Shown here in pieces: positions 1-11,582 of a stretch of DNA of 64,000 nt. The notes under the pieces were generated by a model that was given only the letters and a program-made list of their open reading frames with translations, ran no database searches and had not been told where the DNA came from. How positions within the stretch are numbered: position 1 is the stretch's first letter; every line of letters starts with the position of its first letter. Source of the DNA: Zarea fungicola. Its lineage: Eukaryota > Ascomycota > Sordariomycetes > Hypocreales > Cordycipitaceae. The stretch is taken from positions 62,335-126,334 of the forward strand of contig FWCC01000295.1 of NCBI GenBank assembly GCA_900169235.1. The letters are read 5' to 3'. Both the position numbers and the translations under genes were made by a program.

Positions 1-220
1 GAACTCCAAGCAGAAATGCCCTCACTCTCTAACACAGACTCCAATTCAACAAATGACTGGCTTCATGTACATCAACACACACCTCCTGCTTCTCCGAGCC
101 GTCTGACGGGAGATGCAAAGGGTTCTTTGTCGTAATCGAAATTCTACCCAGTATCTTGATGGGATTGCGTGAATGCATCCCAGACTTGAGCTCTTTGCAA
201 GGCATGCCTGCCGACGAATT

Positions 221-1699
221 TCAACGTGGATACCGAGGCATTCCAACAGATGACTGAGACCTTCGAAGGTTCCGGCCGCGATTTCTGTTTCTATTCGCAG
301 GCCTTCGAATTCGAACACATGACTGCATGGGCCTTGAATCAACCCTGAGGTGATGGCTGTTTCTAACAGTTTTCGCCTCAATAAATTTCTGCATCCTGTC
401 GTAACAGTCTCTCGGACCAGCTGCGATGCCTCGATGTGATGGATTAAAGGGATTGAAGGAAAAGGGAATTGCCCAAAGTTCATATAGCCTCAGATGAATG
501 CCCCCCACGGTGAACCTGTCGTTATGAAGCATCAAGTGCCAACACAGCCAACAGCTCAGTTTGCTACAGCCAAAGTAATCCAAACACTTTTCGTCCGGTC
601 GCTGCGCAAAGTAGTTCATGAGCTGTATTTCGCAATGCACACGGGCCATGGCTCCGGTCGCTCTTTCGTCCTTGGCGTCCAGAAGCTTCTGTAACCGACC
701 ATCAGCAGCGGCCTTGACTGCCGCCGGCCACGACCTGATCTCCTCTAGGTACCTGTCCTGCAACCACTCTTCCTCCTCTGATGGGAGCAATTTGAAATCA
801 AAGGTAAATCCCTTTTGGTCCTTATGCGAGCAAAATTCGGCATATAGCTCGTATGCGGCCCACAAGCGTCCGAGGTAGTTGATCCATTGGGCAGCGGCCG
901 TTACATGGCTCGATTTTGAGATTGGCAGCGATATTCCATCCCAGAATGTGAGTGCACAAAATTTTTCATTCTCTCGCGTCTTACCTGCCAGCTTAACGCA
1001 TGATTCCAAGTCACTCCTGCGGCCTCGATATTGCTTGCACTTTTCAATCACTGCCTTCGCGGACTTCCAACCGTTCCGGGCCTCGCGGTCATTTCTGGGG
1101 TCCCGTGCGATTTCAAGATAATTGAACCTTCTAATTTTTCCAATGTAGAATTCGAGACGATTGGCACTGAAAATACACATGGTCTTGAACATGTGTGTAT
1201 GAGTGCCACGGCTGCCGTTAGCCAGCGCAGTAAACCAACTGACCAACTCCGCTACGAACTTTTCGTTTTCGTTTTTGTTTGCATTTCTGCTCAGGTCTTC
1301 TTGTCCTGTGGGAATGATGACTTCGCTCTGGATCTGGTTTTTGGCAATGTACAAAGTAATCGTCTTTGCTTCGTCATCTCTCACCATGGCGGTGGCAGAG
1401 ACGTGGTCCCGAGCTGTTTGATCCTTGGCGCGCGCGAAGCAATCGGCGAGGCAATCTAGAAACTCGCGAGTCCTCTCTGGGGTCTTTGGTACGCGATTAG
1501 ATGGCCTCGCCCTCACCGGGAGGTGCTGGGCGGTTTTACTAAGATAAAGAGCCGCGGCATAAAATGTATCTTTATCGATACCTGTATAGTTCCATATGGA
1601 CTCGCCCGAGCTGCCACCGGGCTCGGCGTTGGACATTTGGGCAAACGAGGTATCCGCGTGGATAGGCTCTCGTTCTGTGACAATCGGGCCAGGTTCCAT
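221..1699 (-). CDS. OTT_1508-type deaminase-like protein
   Basis: A 492-residue open frame starting at an ATG (1697-1699). The C-terminal third carries a cytidine-deaminase-type zinc site: His355-Cys-Glu357 (VHCEIQL) followed by CSKLSCWLC, with Cys383 and Cys386 as the likely second ligand pair. This H-x-E plus S-C-x2-C layout with a leading C-S-K is typical of the fungal OTT_1508 deaminase family (established family knowledge). These proteins are predicted nucleic-acid deaminases, often of unknown target and sometimes linked to conflict systems. The N-terminal two thirds are helical and unassigned. The last 60 residues are Arg/Asn-rich and low in complexity, and another frame is open there to position 46, so a missed intron near the 3' end is possible. 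No signal peptide or membrane segment is seen. The family call is fairly firm; activity is inference. Confidence 0.7.
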   Translation of the reverse strand: MEPGPIVTEREPIHADTSFAQMSNAEPGGSSGESIWNYTGIDKDTFYAAALYLSKTAQHLPVRARPSNRVPKTPERTREFLDCLADCFARAKDQTARDHVSATAMVRDDEAKTITLYIAKNQIQSEVIIPTGQEDLSRNANKNENEKFVAELVSWFTALANGSRGTHTHMFKTMCIFSANRLEFYIGKIRRFNYLEIARDPRNDREARNGWKSAKAVIEKCKQYRGRRSDLESCVKLAGKTRENEKFCALTFWDGISLPISKSSHVTAAAQWINYLGRLWAAYELYAEFCSHKDQKGFTFDFKLLPSEEEEWLQDRYLEEIRSWPAAVKAAADGRLQKLLDAKDERATGAMARVHCEIQLMNYFAQRPDEKCLDYFGCSKLSCWLCWHLMLHNDRFTVGGIHLRLYELWAIPFSFNPFNPSHRGIAAGPRDCYDRMQKFIEAKTVRNSHHLRVDSRPMQSCVRIRRPANRNRNRGRNLRRSQSSVGMPRYPR

Positions 1700-2785
1700 A
1701 CCCGCTATTTCAGCCCAAGGGTAAGAAGCCCGGAGCCGTTTAGCTGTTGATATATTGTGTGGCTGGGGAAATATCTTGGTCGTGCAGGTGGTAACGACAA
1801 GGTTTTGCTATTGGCACGAGCACGGGAGGCTTGGACTTGCGCGGGCTGAGAGGTAATGCTCTCAACGGGTGTGCTTTAGTAATTTGATTCTATTCAAAAC
1901 TCAGCTGCAGATGGCGGAGGATTTCGTTCTCTATTTAAAGATCATCGAACAAAGAAGAGAAAACAGTAATCATGTACAGCAAGTATGCCCCAAGCTTTCT
2001 CATATTCATAGCAGGCTACCGTTGGTCACAGTTTTGGCTAACAGAAGCCTATTTACAACGTTAGGCTTTCATGAATCCGGTGTTTGAGCAAACAATTGAA
2101 CATTCATAACAGTAACGACAAGGTTCTTTCAGTGTCGGGTATGTCATAAAACGCGCTCACAGGGTTGGACATCTTGCGAATCATGCAAATGAAACCCACA
2201 CTAAATCGAATTATAAGAATAGACTTGTGGTTTAATTTAAATCAAATTAAACAGCTATACAATATAAAGTAGAGCAAATTAAATTAAATAGACTAAATTA
2301 ATTATGTAGATTATTTTAATTATTCTAATTATTCTAATTAAATAGATCCCCTATTTGATTGATATTTGTAAAACTTGGCATTAAATGAATTGATCCATTC
2401 GATCGACCATTCGCAAAATGTCCAACCCTGCAGGTTCATCTCGTACAACGGGCGCTGCGCGCAAGAATGATGGAACAGGGTACAAAGGCGAAGGCGGTTC
2501 TCTGGCGACCTAGATTGTTTCAGGATGATCTGTTTTGCTGCTCGTCTGAATGGAGTCCGCGACCTACTGGGTCCAGCCTGGAAGCCTGCCTGCGCTGAGA
2601 ACAAAGCATGCCCAATTCTTTCAACCAAACACGCAAGGCAACTCAAACTTGCATAATAAATTGGTACAATCAAAGTGCAAAAAAATGTCTGAGTCGCTTC
2701 CACGATCAGCTGGGGGTTCATTACAAGGATAGCAGGTCCTTTATCACTCATTGATGGAGCATTTTCTTTCCAGAACAAAGCGGTC
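1700..2785. other. Intergenic, AT-rich core
   Basis: No supportable gene. The stretch 2200-2345 is strongly AT-rich and dominated by TTAA/AATT words, as in old RIP-mutated or decayed repeat DNA. The rest has normal composition without long frames. Confidence 0.5.
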
Positions 2786-3812
2786 TCAATGTCTGCGTTT
2801 CGGTCCCAGAAGAACTCCAGCAAAACCTGTCTGCAGTGTTTCAAAAATGAAGTTCCTCATAAGCCGCGGCCATGGCCCTTGGACAGGAATGACATGTCCT
2901 GTAGCCACAGTAATTAGCATCTTATTACGTTGATAATGCTTGCATAGCCAACTTGCCTTCGTTATGAGTGAGAAGCGTTGAGTTCTTGAAGAGCTTCTGT
3001 AACTCTTCAGTCTTTCTAGCAGGCACAATATGGTCATGATTATCGACAGCTAGAGAAAGAAAAAGAGGATGTCGGTGTTAGAAACTCAGTTACAAGATGG
3101 TGACTAGATTAGAGAGTAATGACAAACTGTGTAAAGTCGGTACAACATCTTCCAATGCGTACAGAGCACGGTGAGGCTCGTAACTAGAAACGAAGCCTGC
3201 CAATGGATGGATGTTAAGTAGATGCGCCAAGAATCATGCGGGGGATCACAAACCAGAGCATAGGATGGCAAACTTTATTGGCTGAGGTTTTCCGACTTGG
3301 AATCCGGGCACGTTCTCGGGATGGTTGAGCTATGTGAATTCAAGCAGTGTCAGCACCTCCACAAAAGAATCAGGTTCAAGTTATTCCATTACCATGGATA
3401 GAAGTAGAGCTGTCATCGCCGCCCCCTGTGATAGTCCTAAAACACCATCATATGAGTTCGTGGAAAGCTCTTGTGACCACCATTTGACCTTGATTTGTTA
3501 GCTGAATGTGACATCTCGTGGCAGACCATGTCCCAGAAATACATACAACATCATCCCATCTGTCAGTCGCTTTCATGTCATGCTCCAGATCTTGGTCGAG
3601 GATCCACCATGGACGAGAATTTGACCCTTGCATGGGAGGCCCGTCAACATAGTGAAGAGTGGCAATGTCAGATAAAACGTCTTTCAAGGCGCGAGTATTG
3701 CCCGCTACAGTAGCGGCGGACTGGACATATCCATGGATAACTGCATCAATGTTGAGTCGGCTGTCTTGGTTGGTAGCAAGATGGGAGCAATTATACCTAA
3801 AATATTTAACAT
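2786..3812 (-). CDS. FSH1-family serine hydrolase, seven exons
   Basis: Spliced as complement(join(2786..2898,2957..3049,3128..3196,3254..3329,3393..3488,3547..3740,3797..3812)), giving 218 residues. The first exon is only 16 nt. The protein opens with MLNILVIHGYVQSA, the usual start of FSH1 alpha/beta hydrolases. It then has the nucleophile elbow GLSQGAA (Ser90), Asp156 in DNHDHIVP and His183 in HNEGHVIP, so the catalytic triad is complete. The length fits the family (about 220-270). Relatives include yeast Fsh1 and the LovG-type thioesterases that release polyketides; no polyketide synthase is present here, so the substrate is unknown. Five introns are GT-AG; the last (2899..2956) must be GC-AG, because only that junction restores the His motif. 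The C-terminus after that exon is less certain, since an adjacent frame is also open. Confidence 0.75.
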
Positions 3813-4822
3813 TGTACTCTTACTCTTGAAATTCGTGTGTCGCAGGATACAGTGCAGGTATTGCTCATCCCCGTTCACGGTTTGCGACTTTAAATAAACT
3901 AGAAATAAAGTAAAAATTTAGAATTTCAAGGCAACAAATGTGATCAGATGGAAACGCCTCATTGCTGACAAAACCCAATCTCGTTGCCAAGCGTTTGACT
4001 CGGTTCCTGCATTACACGCTATCCGTTTCTGGTATGTGCTGGTTGTGGCTTGGACTAATCGGCTTACACCCTTACATATGTGCTCACTGTGCGGTCAAAT
4101 GTGGATCGCCGCACCACGTTTGGATTCAAATGAGAGATTCAATCCACTAGCTTCTGTTAATGGGTCTTTTAGCTACGGTGAAATGACTTGGCCGCTGAGT
4201 CAAGGTTCATGGTTGTGGGAGCAAATCTGTCAACCCCATTCGGCAAACCAACACGCACACCATAAAAATGGGCACTACTCCCCCAATTGCACAATGCTGA
4301 CTATAGTGGGACACCAGTTTGTGGCCAGTGTGCATTTGGTATGTGCTAGATTAATTTGTAAACGACGCTGTTGTAGTCGATTTATAATTAAGGACTCGAT
4401 CAGCCTCAGATATGGTCCAGACTAATTCGCGGCTGCATGATTACGAATCCATTTAAATGTTATTGGGACTAAACTACATTGATTCCAGTCGCTAAGACGG
4501 AATCCCAACCGTGCCCCGTCAATTGGACGGTTTGAGTAAGGCCTGCTGGATGCCGGATCTCCCCACCCCCCCATGGGTCAGGGTTGATGCTTCCTCTCCT
4601 GTTCTAAGCTCTTGACGTGCGAAATCTCTTGAACCCGTCGGCTTAGTAAATCCTTCCTCCGGTACATCTGTGTCCAAGCTTGGGGCTTAGCCAAAGAAGA
4701 AGTATAAAGGACACTGCCGCCACCAGCCAATGAAGCAGAATAAGGACCAATCCCAACAGTCACCTTTACTCACTCTTCAGGCCTACATCTATACACTTTC
4801 TATCTCTTATTCCCAAATCGCT
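3813..4822. other. Intergenic between FSH1 gene and propeller gene
   Basis: A 161-codon frame at 3940-4425 (+) has no domain, no good start context and no relation to known families; I do not call it. The last 120 bp hold the promoter and leader of the next gene. Confidence 0.4.
4702..4708 (+). promoter_or_regulatory. TATA box of the secreted propeller gene
   Basis: TATAAAG lies about 120 bp upstream of the chosen ATG at 4823. It argues that the in-frame ATG-like start at 4730 lies too close to the transcription start and that 4823 is the real start codon. Confidence 0.45.
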
Positions 4823-5809
4823 ATGATTTTCTCTACAGTACTTAGTGCTTTCTCCGTACTCTTGGCTTCGGCTTCGGCCAATCCAGTCGCCGCCGGAGGA
4901 AGCTGCAAGGCTCCGCCAGTTGCTCCTCGAACTCTCTACACGTTTGTCAATGGTACGCAGCTTGAAAACATTGCCGTGAGATCCAATGGCAACCTGCTCC
5001 TTACCCGCATCAACAAGCCGGAGCTCTATGAATTTAATCCCTCCGATGTGTCATCTGGCGCCAAGTTGCTCCAGACTTTCCCTGGCTACGTCAGTCTCTT
5101 GGGCATCACGGAGCTGACCCCAGACGTCTTTGCTTTCATCACCGGCAACTTTTCGTTTCCCGCTGGTGGTGTTGCCAAGTCATTCTCCATTTGGACTGTG
5201 GCCATCCACAACCAGGACTACAAGTACGCCAAGGTTGCCGACATTCCTGACGCCACCTTTCTCAATGGGCTGGCGACTCTCAACGCCGGCGCTGTTCTTG
5301 CGTCTGACTCTACCAACGGTGTTGTCTACCGCGTCGACCTCAAGAGCGGAAAGTATGAAGTTGTTCTCGACGACGCGTCGTTCAAGCCCCCCGCAGCAGC
5401 GCCAATTGCCATTGGCATCAACGGACTTAGGATCCACGAGGAGTATGCCTACTATACCAACACATTTGGCCAGCTCTTTGGCCGCGTTCGCATTGATGCC
5501 GACGGACGAGCCTGCGGTGCCTATGAGATTATTGCAAGCAACTTTGTAGGCGATGACTTTGCGATTACTCCTGCTGCTTCTTACATTACTGGAAACTTTC
5601 AGAATGTCGTCACCAAAGTCGACGTTGCCGGCAAGGTCAGCGTCGTTGCCGGCAACATCAACTCGACTCTTGTCGCCGGAGCGACTTCTGCCCAGTTTGG
5701 ACGTACTTGGCGCGACAAAAATGTACTGTACGTGGTGACTAACGGTGGCGAATTGTCCCCGGTCAATGGCTTTTCAGAGGGAGGCAAGGTGGTTGCTCTT
5801 GATGTCTAG
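4823..5809 (+). CDS. Secreted six-bladed beta-propeller (SMP-30/TolB-like) protein
   Basis: A single-exon gene of 328 residues. The start at 4823 was chosen because it gives a clean signal peptide (residues 1-19, ending in LLASASA before NPVAAGG) and follows a TATA box. The mature part has repeating strands ending in motifs such as NIAVRSNGNLLLTRI, NGLATLNAGAVLASDS and DGRACGAYEII, the pattern of SMP-30/gluconolactonase-like or NHL-like six-bladed propellers. Fungal members are common as secreted proteins and beside metabolite clusters; most have no proven substrate. Two cysteines (near mature position 8 and in GRACG) could form one disulfide. The neighbour on the right is another secreted protein, in line with an extracellular role. 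Enzyme activity is not proven by anything visible. Confidence 0.75.
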   Translation: MIFSTVLSAFSVLLASASANPVAAGGSCKAPPVAPRTLYTFVNGTQLENIAVRSNGNLLLTRINKPELYEFNPSDVSSGAKLLQTFPGYVSLLGITELTPDVFAFITGNFSFPAGGVAKSFSIWTVAIHNQDYKYAKVADIPDATFLNGLATLNAGAVLASDSTNGVVYRVDLKSGKYEVVLDDASFKPPAAAPIAIGINGLRIHEEYAYYTNTFGQLFGRVRIDADGRACGAYEIIASNFVGDDFAITPAASYITGNFQNVVTKVDVAGKVSVVAGNINSTLVAGATSAQFGRTWRDKNVLYVVTNGGELSPVNGFSEGGKVVALDV

Positions 5810-6566
5810 CTGAGCTAAGAGGGAGATGTGCTACGTCAGACGAGGACTAGTACAGATTTTTTTGTTATCAATAGACGAGACTCTCAGTTGCTCTTACGGA
5901 GGGCTTTTCCAGGGTTAGTGTATAAATTATAATACTAATACTAATACCGCTACATTACAAATATTGGAAAATACCTACGTGTGTCCACGAACGTTATTTT
6001 ATTTAGTATAGTTCAGTAATTGTAGCTGACGGGACAGCGCTCTTCCGTCCCGCCAGAAGAATGAATACGTCAGCGGTCATGCGGGTAGAGATGAAACTGA
6101 GCCCGAAAAGGAATAAATTGACCCGGTGAGCCTTAAGCATAGGATTTAAGCTTCAGTACGTAGCCTAGGGTGGCTCACAGGTTGCTCATGGGTGGCTCGC
6201 CGGTATGGCTCACGAAGTGGCTCATCATGATGGCCGCAGGCGGCTCATGGGATGGCTCACTATGACGGCTCACAAGGCGGGCGGCTCACTTCAATGCTTG
6301 CGATCCTGCGAGCCAGTCTTCATACCGCTTTTCTTTCTAATTTGGAAACTCCAAGGCAGCGCAGAGTGGTACGGCTTGGGCCAACTCAGCTAGATGGGTT
6401 TGATACTGTTGAAAAAAGGCGAACAGCTGAGATTGAGAATCTATAAGTATAGGAGGGAAAGCACTCGACCAAAGTTATTGATACCATCTACCAATCTCCT
6501 ACAATCTCAATCTACTCACCTTGAAAACAAAGTTTAGCTCAAAAGACTTCAAACAGTATTTTAACC
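5810..6566. other. Intergenic with a GGCTCA repeat array
   Basis: AT-rich 3' end of the propeller gene, then a degenerate tandem array (6170-6290, listed separately), then the promoter of the 8-cysteine gene with TATAAG near 6442. Confidence 0.5.
6170..6290. repeat. Degenerate GGCTCAY tandem array
   Basis: About ten copies of a GGCTCA(C/T) core, spaced 10-15 bp, with variable linkers (for example tGGCTCACa, gGGTGGCTCGc, cGGCTCATg). Two copies are altered (TTGCTCAT, TGGCCGCA). It sits about 280-400 bp upstream of the next start codon, so it could be a decayed minisatellite or a cluster of binding sites. Confidence 0.7.
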
Positions 6567-7011
6567 ATGCCGCGGTAGGAAATGATTTTCAGTCTTTTTC
6601 CTCCGGGACGGCAACTAACATCAATATATAGTCTCAGTCTCCTGGCATTGGGTGCCTTGGTTGCTACTACCAACGCTTCGTTTCAAATCCGATGCTCCGA
6701 CGGCTCTCTTCCTGGTGGTCCAGGTGGCAGTCAGGGAATACCGTTCAAGATGATTACGCTTGGAAATAATGGATGTGACTACTTCCAGGGTACTGCGGGT
6801 CCTTGTCAGGATAATCAGAAAACTGGGCAGCTCAAGGGTCCTGGTTTGTGCAACAAGGCAATCTTCTGGTCCACAAGTGATGGATGCTGGAACGTACAGC
6901 TTGCGGATGGTAGTCACCACTACTGTTGCGGTGTGGTATGTGCTTGATACCTTGAGGCTCTATTTTGGCTAACGTATTTCTTAGAAGGGTCATGCTTGCA
7001 TCGCAGGCTAA
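6567..7011 (+). CDS. Small secreted 8-cysteine protein
   Basis: Spliced as join(6567..6574,6632..6935,6985..7011), 112 residues. The 8-nt first exon (ATGCCGCG) joins to a hydrophobic stretch, LSLLALGALVATTNAS, that makes a good signal peptide; both introns have GT..AG ends, and the second has a GCTAAC branch site. The mature chain is Gly/Asp-rich with eight cysteines, ending in YCC and then GHACIAG from the last exon. Eight cysteines suggest four disulfides and an apoplastic or host-exposed protein. I do not recognise the family. Without the splicing the frame ends at 6947 and loses the last cysteine, so the spliced form is preferred. Confidence 0.65.
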
Positions 7012-8248
7012 TCGGACTAAAGCTCTCGGTATTTTTCAGCTCAAAATTATAGTCACACGAGGAGGTATCTACATGAGAGCTACGGCCGCTGAACTGCGGC
7101 AGATAAAATGATTACTTTGAAACTTTTGGGTAATCCACTCAATGTAAATATTCTTCTGGGAAGGGAAGGGGATGGCTGGGTGTAAGGGTGTGACTATAGT
7201 TGCCAATTTACTACTGTTTTTGCCGAAATGGTTTTCTCTGGGAGCAAACTTCTCAGGTCTCTGGTCTCGTGTCGCTTTGCTGCCCACCTTCTTCCCAAGG
7301 GGCTGACAACTGCTTAAAAACGGCTTGTCGCACATGCCCAACCATGGCGGTATGCCCTCGCCGCCGATCCACGTCGTAATGCCAGCACAGGTGCGTGGCG
7401 CGGGCAGGTATCTACTGCAAGGAGTATTATCTTCCGCATCAGAAATGAAATACTCTCCGCGAATGGACGTAACGGTGTCAATTAACCAGAGTAAGATGAT
7501 GCAGTTGGACCAAAAAACAACGAAACAAAAAGACCCGTCCTGGCAAGGTGTCAGAGCAAGCGGTTTTAGTACAAATACTACATAGTTACTGAAAGCGGCG
7601 AGTTTGTGTCCACTTTACCATGACTCGTCACAGTAGACTCGACACAGTAGAAAGCGTCATTGGGATTATGATGGAAAAAACTCTCATGATTTTTAAAAGC
7701 ACATTGGAGGAGTATCAGGCAGCGTAGGAGGGAGATTTCCAATCTGGCGTGTAAGCGGCGACGCGCTGGTAGGCACAAACCTGGCAGGGGATACTGCGAC
7801 ACTGAGAGGAGTTGCTATTTGAAGATTATAGCTGAAATGCTAACCCTTGAGAAATGAAATTTCTGTATTATATTCTGCTTGCATTGCCTTGAAGGGACTG
7901 ATAGCCAGCGCAGCGTCAATCTTCCCAGAAGTGTGTGCTGCTTTGTGTTGGTCGTGGTATGGAAAGGTGTGCTGGTTAAAAAGGTGGCGTCAGTTACGTC
8001 CAGGCTAACAGGAGGCTGACAAACACTTTGAACCTTGCACCATCATCTAGCAAAATTCGCGCAGCCGTGTTATAGTCCATATTTCGTAAAACACAGGCTG
8101 TTTTTGTGTCGCCGTGCCTCAAAGTACACTGGCTTCGAATTCATTGCGCATCAGTTCCTTCCAAACTCCAGCAAGTAAGAGCACATGCCCCTTCAGGACG
8201 CGGCACAGAACGGTCCAAATCATGTTAACATAGGGTAGCTTGAACTGA
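7012..8248. other. Intergenic, no gene seen
   Basis: Only short unrelated frames on both strands. Nothing in it looks like a domain, and no tRNA or repeat was recognised. Confidence 0.5.
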
Positions 8249-9969
8249 ATGAGTGCTCCAAATGAGGGCAGGCATGGCCCACCTGTGGCATTTCGTTTTA
8301 TTGGACAGTCAGGTCGCAAGGTCGATGAATCCTCGCATGCTGCTATTCGGTCTCATGCCATGACAGAGTTCCGAAACAGGCAGCGCCAACAACGACAGCA
8401 GTTGCAATCTGCTTCAGCAAAGAAACTTGACCATTGTCAGTGCCGTCCAATCGCCGCGTCTTCATCAAAAGCAACCAAAAAGAACTCGGAGAAGCAATCG
8501 AGCGATGCATTGACGCAATCGTCGTGTCGTCGCTGCGGCAAGATACAGTCGCGGACAAAAGCCAGCCCAAAACTGGTTGCGTCGCGACAAGCAGCTCCCC
8601 CTGCTGTGGTCCTGTCAGGAGCTGGACTTTTCGATTTTAGCTCAATCTCCGAACTGATCCCTTGTATTCCTTCAAAGTTTATTGACGAAATCAATGCAAT
8701 CAAAACGCACGGTCCGTATAGTTCTCCTTTTAAACAACATCAACTGACCTGCTACCGCAGTGGTTGCCTTGTCTCCCACAACAATGAAGGCGGACATACT
8801 TCCCATCGCATTCCATATGCCTGGCCTGTTGGCGAGCATACTATACATGACATATTCGCATATCTCGTCTGCACGGGGGTGGGGGAATCCAGAGTTGGCT
8901 CTGACTTTGAAAGCAGCTGCAATGTCCCACATAAACAAGAAGATGTCTCATCCAAGTACTGCCACCTGCACGAATGTCATCGCAGCGGTGTCCTATCTGT
9001 GCACCGGCTTATGGGTATGACTCTTGTATTAAAATGTCTTGGCAAGGTACTGACGATTGGGGCAGATTTTCGGCGACTCTGTCGAGGAAATGGAAATCCA
9101 TCTACAAGGAATTGATATGATGGTCAAGCACCGCGGCATGGATAGCCTCGGTGTCTATCAATTTGGTACCTCTGTCCGCAGGTATCTATTTCTGTGCGTC
9201 CTATCTCTTCACAACTAGTTTGAGTCGGCCCATCTAACTTGACCCGCGAAACAGACAGCACCATGTTCTAGCAGCCGTGCGGGCACAAGCCACTACATCT
9301 GCATTCGATTTTGACTATACTCGATTGTCACGGTCATTCTCCAGGCTCTCTACAAAATATTCATCGCCATTATACTCCCCTAGAAGTTCTCTCACACAAC
9401 CGCTGGGGTTACAAGGACTACGCAGGGGCAGAGCCGGAGTTCTCCGCCTTGCTAAAACTTTAATTGAGACAGTTATTGCCTTTGACGTGGGTTTGATCGC
9501 AGAGATGGAACTTGAGATATTCTTTGGCAGTGCAAGAGTTGAGCTGGCACGTGACGCCGTATCTCATTGTTTTGGAGACACATCCAGTGGCGATGTTATC
9601 TATGAGTGCTGCCATCTGACGACGTTGATCATACTAGATGCGGCGGAGACAGCCCGGCCCCTCATGTCAAGTGACCCAGATCTCACATTAGCCTTGGTGT
9701 GCGCTTTGGAGAAAACGGACGTGGAAGAAGGTTGGGCCAAGCAACGTGGTGTACTATACTGGGTATGCATGGTTGGATCGGCGGCTGCTCAGGGGAAGCC
9801 AGGTCATGAACTCTTGCACTCTACGCTGGGCCGCATGATGTCGGAGATTGCCTTTACTGTCCTGGACTTTTCCTATGCGATCGAACCTGTATGGCAACTT
9901 GCTCGACTTCAGCTGGCTCTAAAACGAAGGTCCGTTCTGCGGCAGGAGTCAATAGAATGGCAGCAGTGA
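8249..9969 (+). CDS. Fungal transcription-factor-like protein without zinc cluster
   Basis: Spliced as join(8249..8711,8761..9014,9066..9181,9255..9969), 515 residues, with three GT-AG introns of 49, 51 and 73 bp. The start reads as FRFIGQSGR, then a basic segment (EFRNRQRQQRQQ) and a polar linker. This is the layout of a large sordariomycete group whose N-terminus is a short conserved basic region in place of a Zn2Cys6 cluster, and whose helical rest resembles the fungal-specific transcription factor region (Fungal_trans_2-like). CRRCGK in the linker is a lone Cys pair, not a binuclear cluster. The helical part runs from about residue 145 to the end. A nuclear regulatory role is inference from the family; DNA binding is unproven. 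Confidence 0.6.
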
Positions 9970-11582
9970 TACTGCTATTACAGGGACATTGGGCAGAAAG
10001 TCTTGACCGCGTTCAGTGTGACAACCATGATTGATGTGGACTTACATTTTCTCATCTAGCTGCAATGTCGCCATAATGAGTGAGTCGATGAGACTTGCGC
10101 AATTGATGGCAACCGTCTGGAGCGCAATGTCATACGCTAATGCTTGATCACAAGATAGCTTGAGGCACCGCCACTGACGGCAATGTTGTTACAAAGCTGC
10201 GTTTTAACGAAAATGAAGGAATGAAAATTATCAGAAAGAGGAAGGAGGAAAGAGAATGTGGGCGATCACGACTACTATCCTTGCTGAAATATCTCGTACT
10301 GAGTTCGCTTATAAGACTGTGGAGGACAGGCAGCAACCGAATTTCGCCAAAGTTTCGCATGGCACCAGATAATTATGCCCATCTCACTTCAATTTCACAA
10401 CATCTGGGTACGGTTTTTTTAATTACAACGCTATGGTGGCAGCCACTTGACACCCCCCGGCATGTCCGTGAAACTAGGCTCCGGAACGGTCTTGGACCAG
10501 GGTCTCTCGACCCTGCTGTGCCGGTATCGCAATCCTTGGCCTTATACTTGCGATTATAGTGACCCCATTTTGTTAGCAGCGGAGTTCAAAGAGTATGGCT
10601 GAAGAAAAGTGACCACGTTCTAGAAATAGGGGTGGTAGCATTGGACAGTCTGCCGCTGATCTTGCAGGAAGCGGGGTATGATGCCATCGCAGCAGTTATG
10701 AGGGGTTCATGAGAGGTAGTGTCCGCCGGACTTCACCAATGGCAATATCTAGAGCCTGGAGCAGAAGGCGCGGTATAATGGAGCTGGACGCGGCTTCGCC
10801 GACATGAGGAACTGGGGTTTCGACTCCTCGACACCACTGCCGAGGCCACCATTTCGAGTTCATACACGCAGTGCGCAATAGCCAGCTTGGCTTGACGAAG
10901 CGGAATATGATTTACCAAATGCAGAGATTCAAATTCCGACACGCCACAAGCCACAAGCCACTCTGAGATCACACCACGGCGGCGCTTACAGCTGGCAGAT
11001 GATATTGGGGTCCTGCGGGAATCTGTAAAATGCCATGATGTGAATGGACGGGAATGGAACCCCAAGCACCCCATTGTCATAAATCATTACCCAACGCCAC
11101 AAAGCCCCCTGTTCGTTCCGCACCGTCGCCCAGCGTTGCTATCTCATGCAGAGATGGCGAGACATGGTGGGTCGACGTCGCCATTTGCGATGCGACCCAA
11201 TCCCTGCAATCGGCAATTACACGTCTACTACGCGAAGGCTAATTTGAAATATCTACAGAGTACAGCAGCATAGAATAACACAATCGCACAATGAGCGCAG
11301 CCCCTCCGATTCTTGCACTAGGGACGTCCCGCGCAAGTGGGTGGTGAAACCTTAATCTGCTGCTTGCGTGATTGCGGGATCGAGTGCCGCCATGTCGAGA
11401 GAAAGCTTGGCAGTGGATGATGGTTTGTCTAGTTGCGATTATGCCAAACAAAAATGCCGAGTTGTGAATTGAGACAAAGTTATAAGACAACTACCCCGGG
11501 GAGTTGTTGGAACTACTTTCTGCTGCTGGCATTCCTGTCTCAGACTTCAACTTGCATCTCACCCCCACCCGCAACACAGACG
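9970..11582. other. Intergenic, possible gene remnant on minus strand
   Basis: No intact gene. Around 10780-11080 the minus strand has a protein-like stretch (VNHIPLRQAKLAIAHCVYEL) without matching start or splice context, perhaps a remnant. The promoter of the permease occupies the right end. Confidence 0.35.

Noticed and set aside
46..483. 145-codon minus-strand frame overlapping the deaminase gene end
   Set aside because: It overlaps the 3' part of the better-supported deaminase frame in another phase and has no domain; it could at most be an alternative terminal exon.
2200..2345. AT-rich tract considered as a centromere-like or origin element
   Set aside because: Too short and without repeat order; decayed repeat DNA explains it.
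3940..4425. 161-codon plus-strand frame
   Set aside because: No recognisable family, poor start context and irregular Trp/Cys content typical of chance frames.
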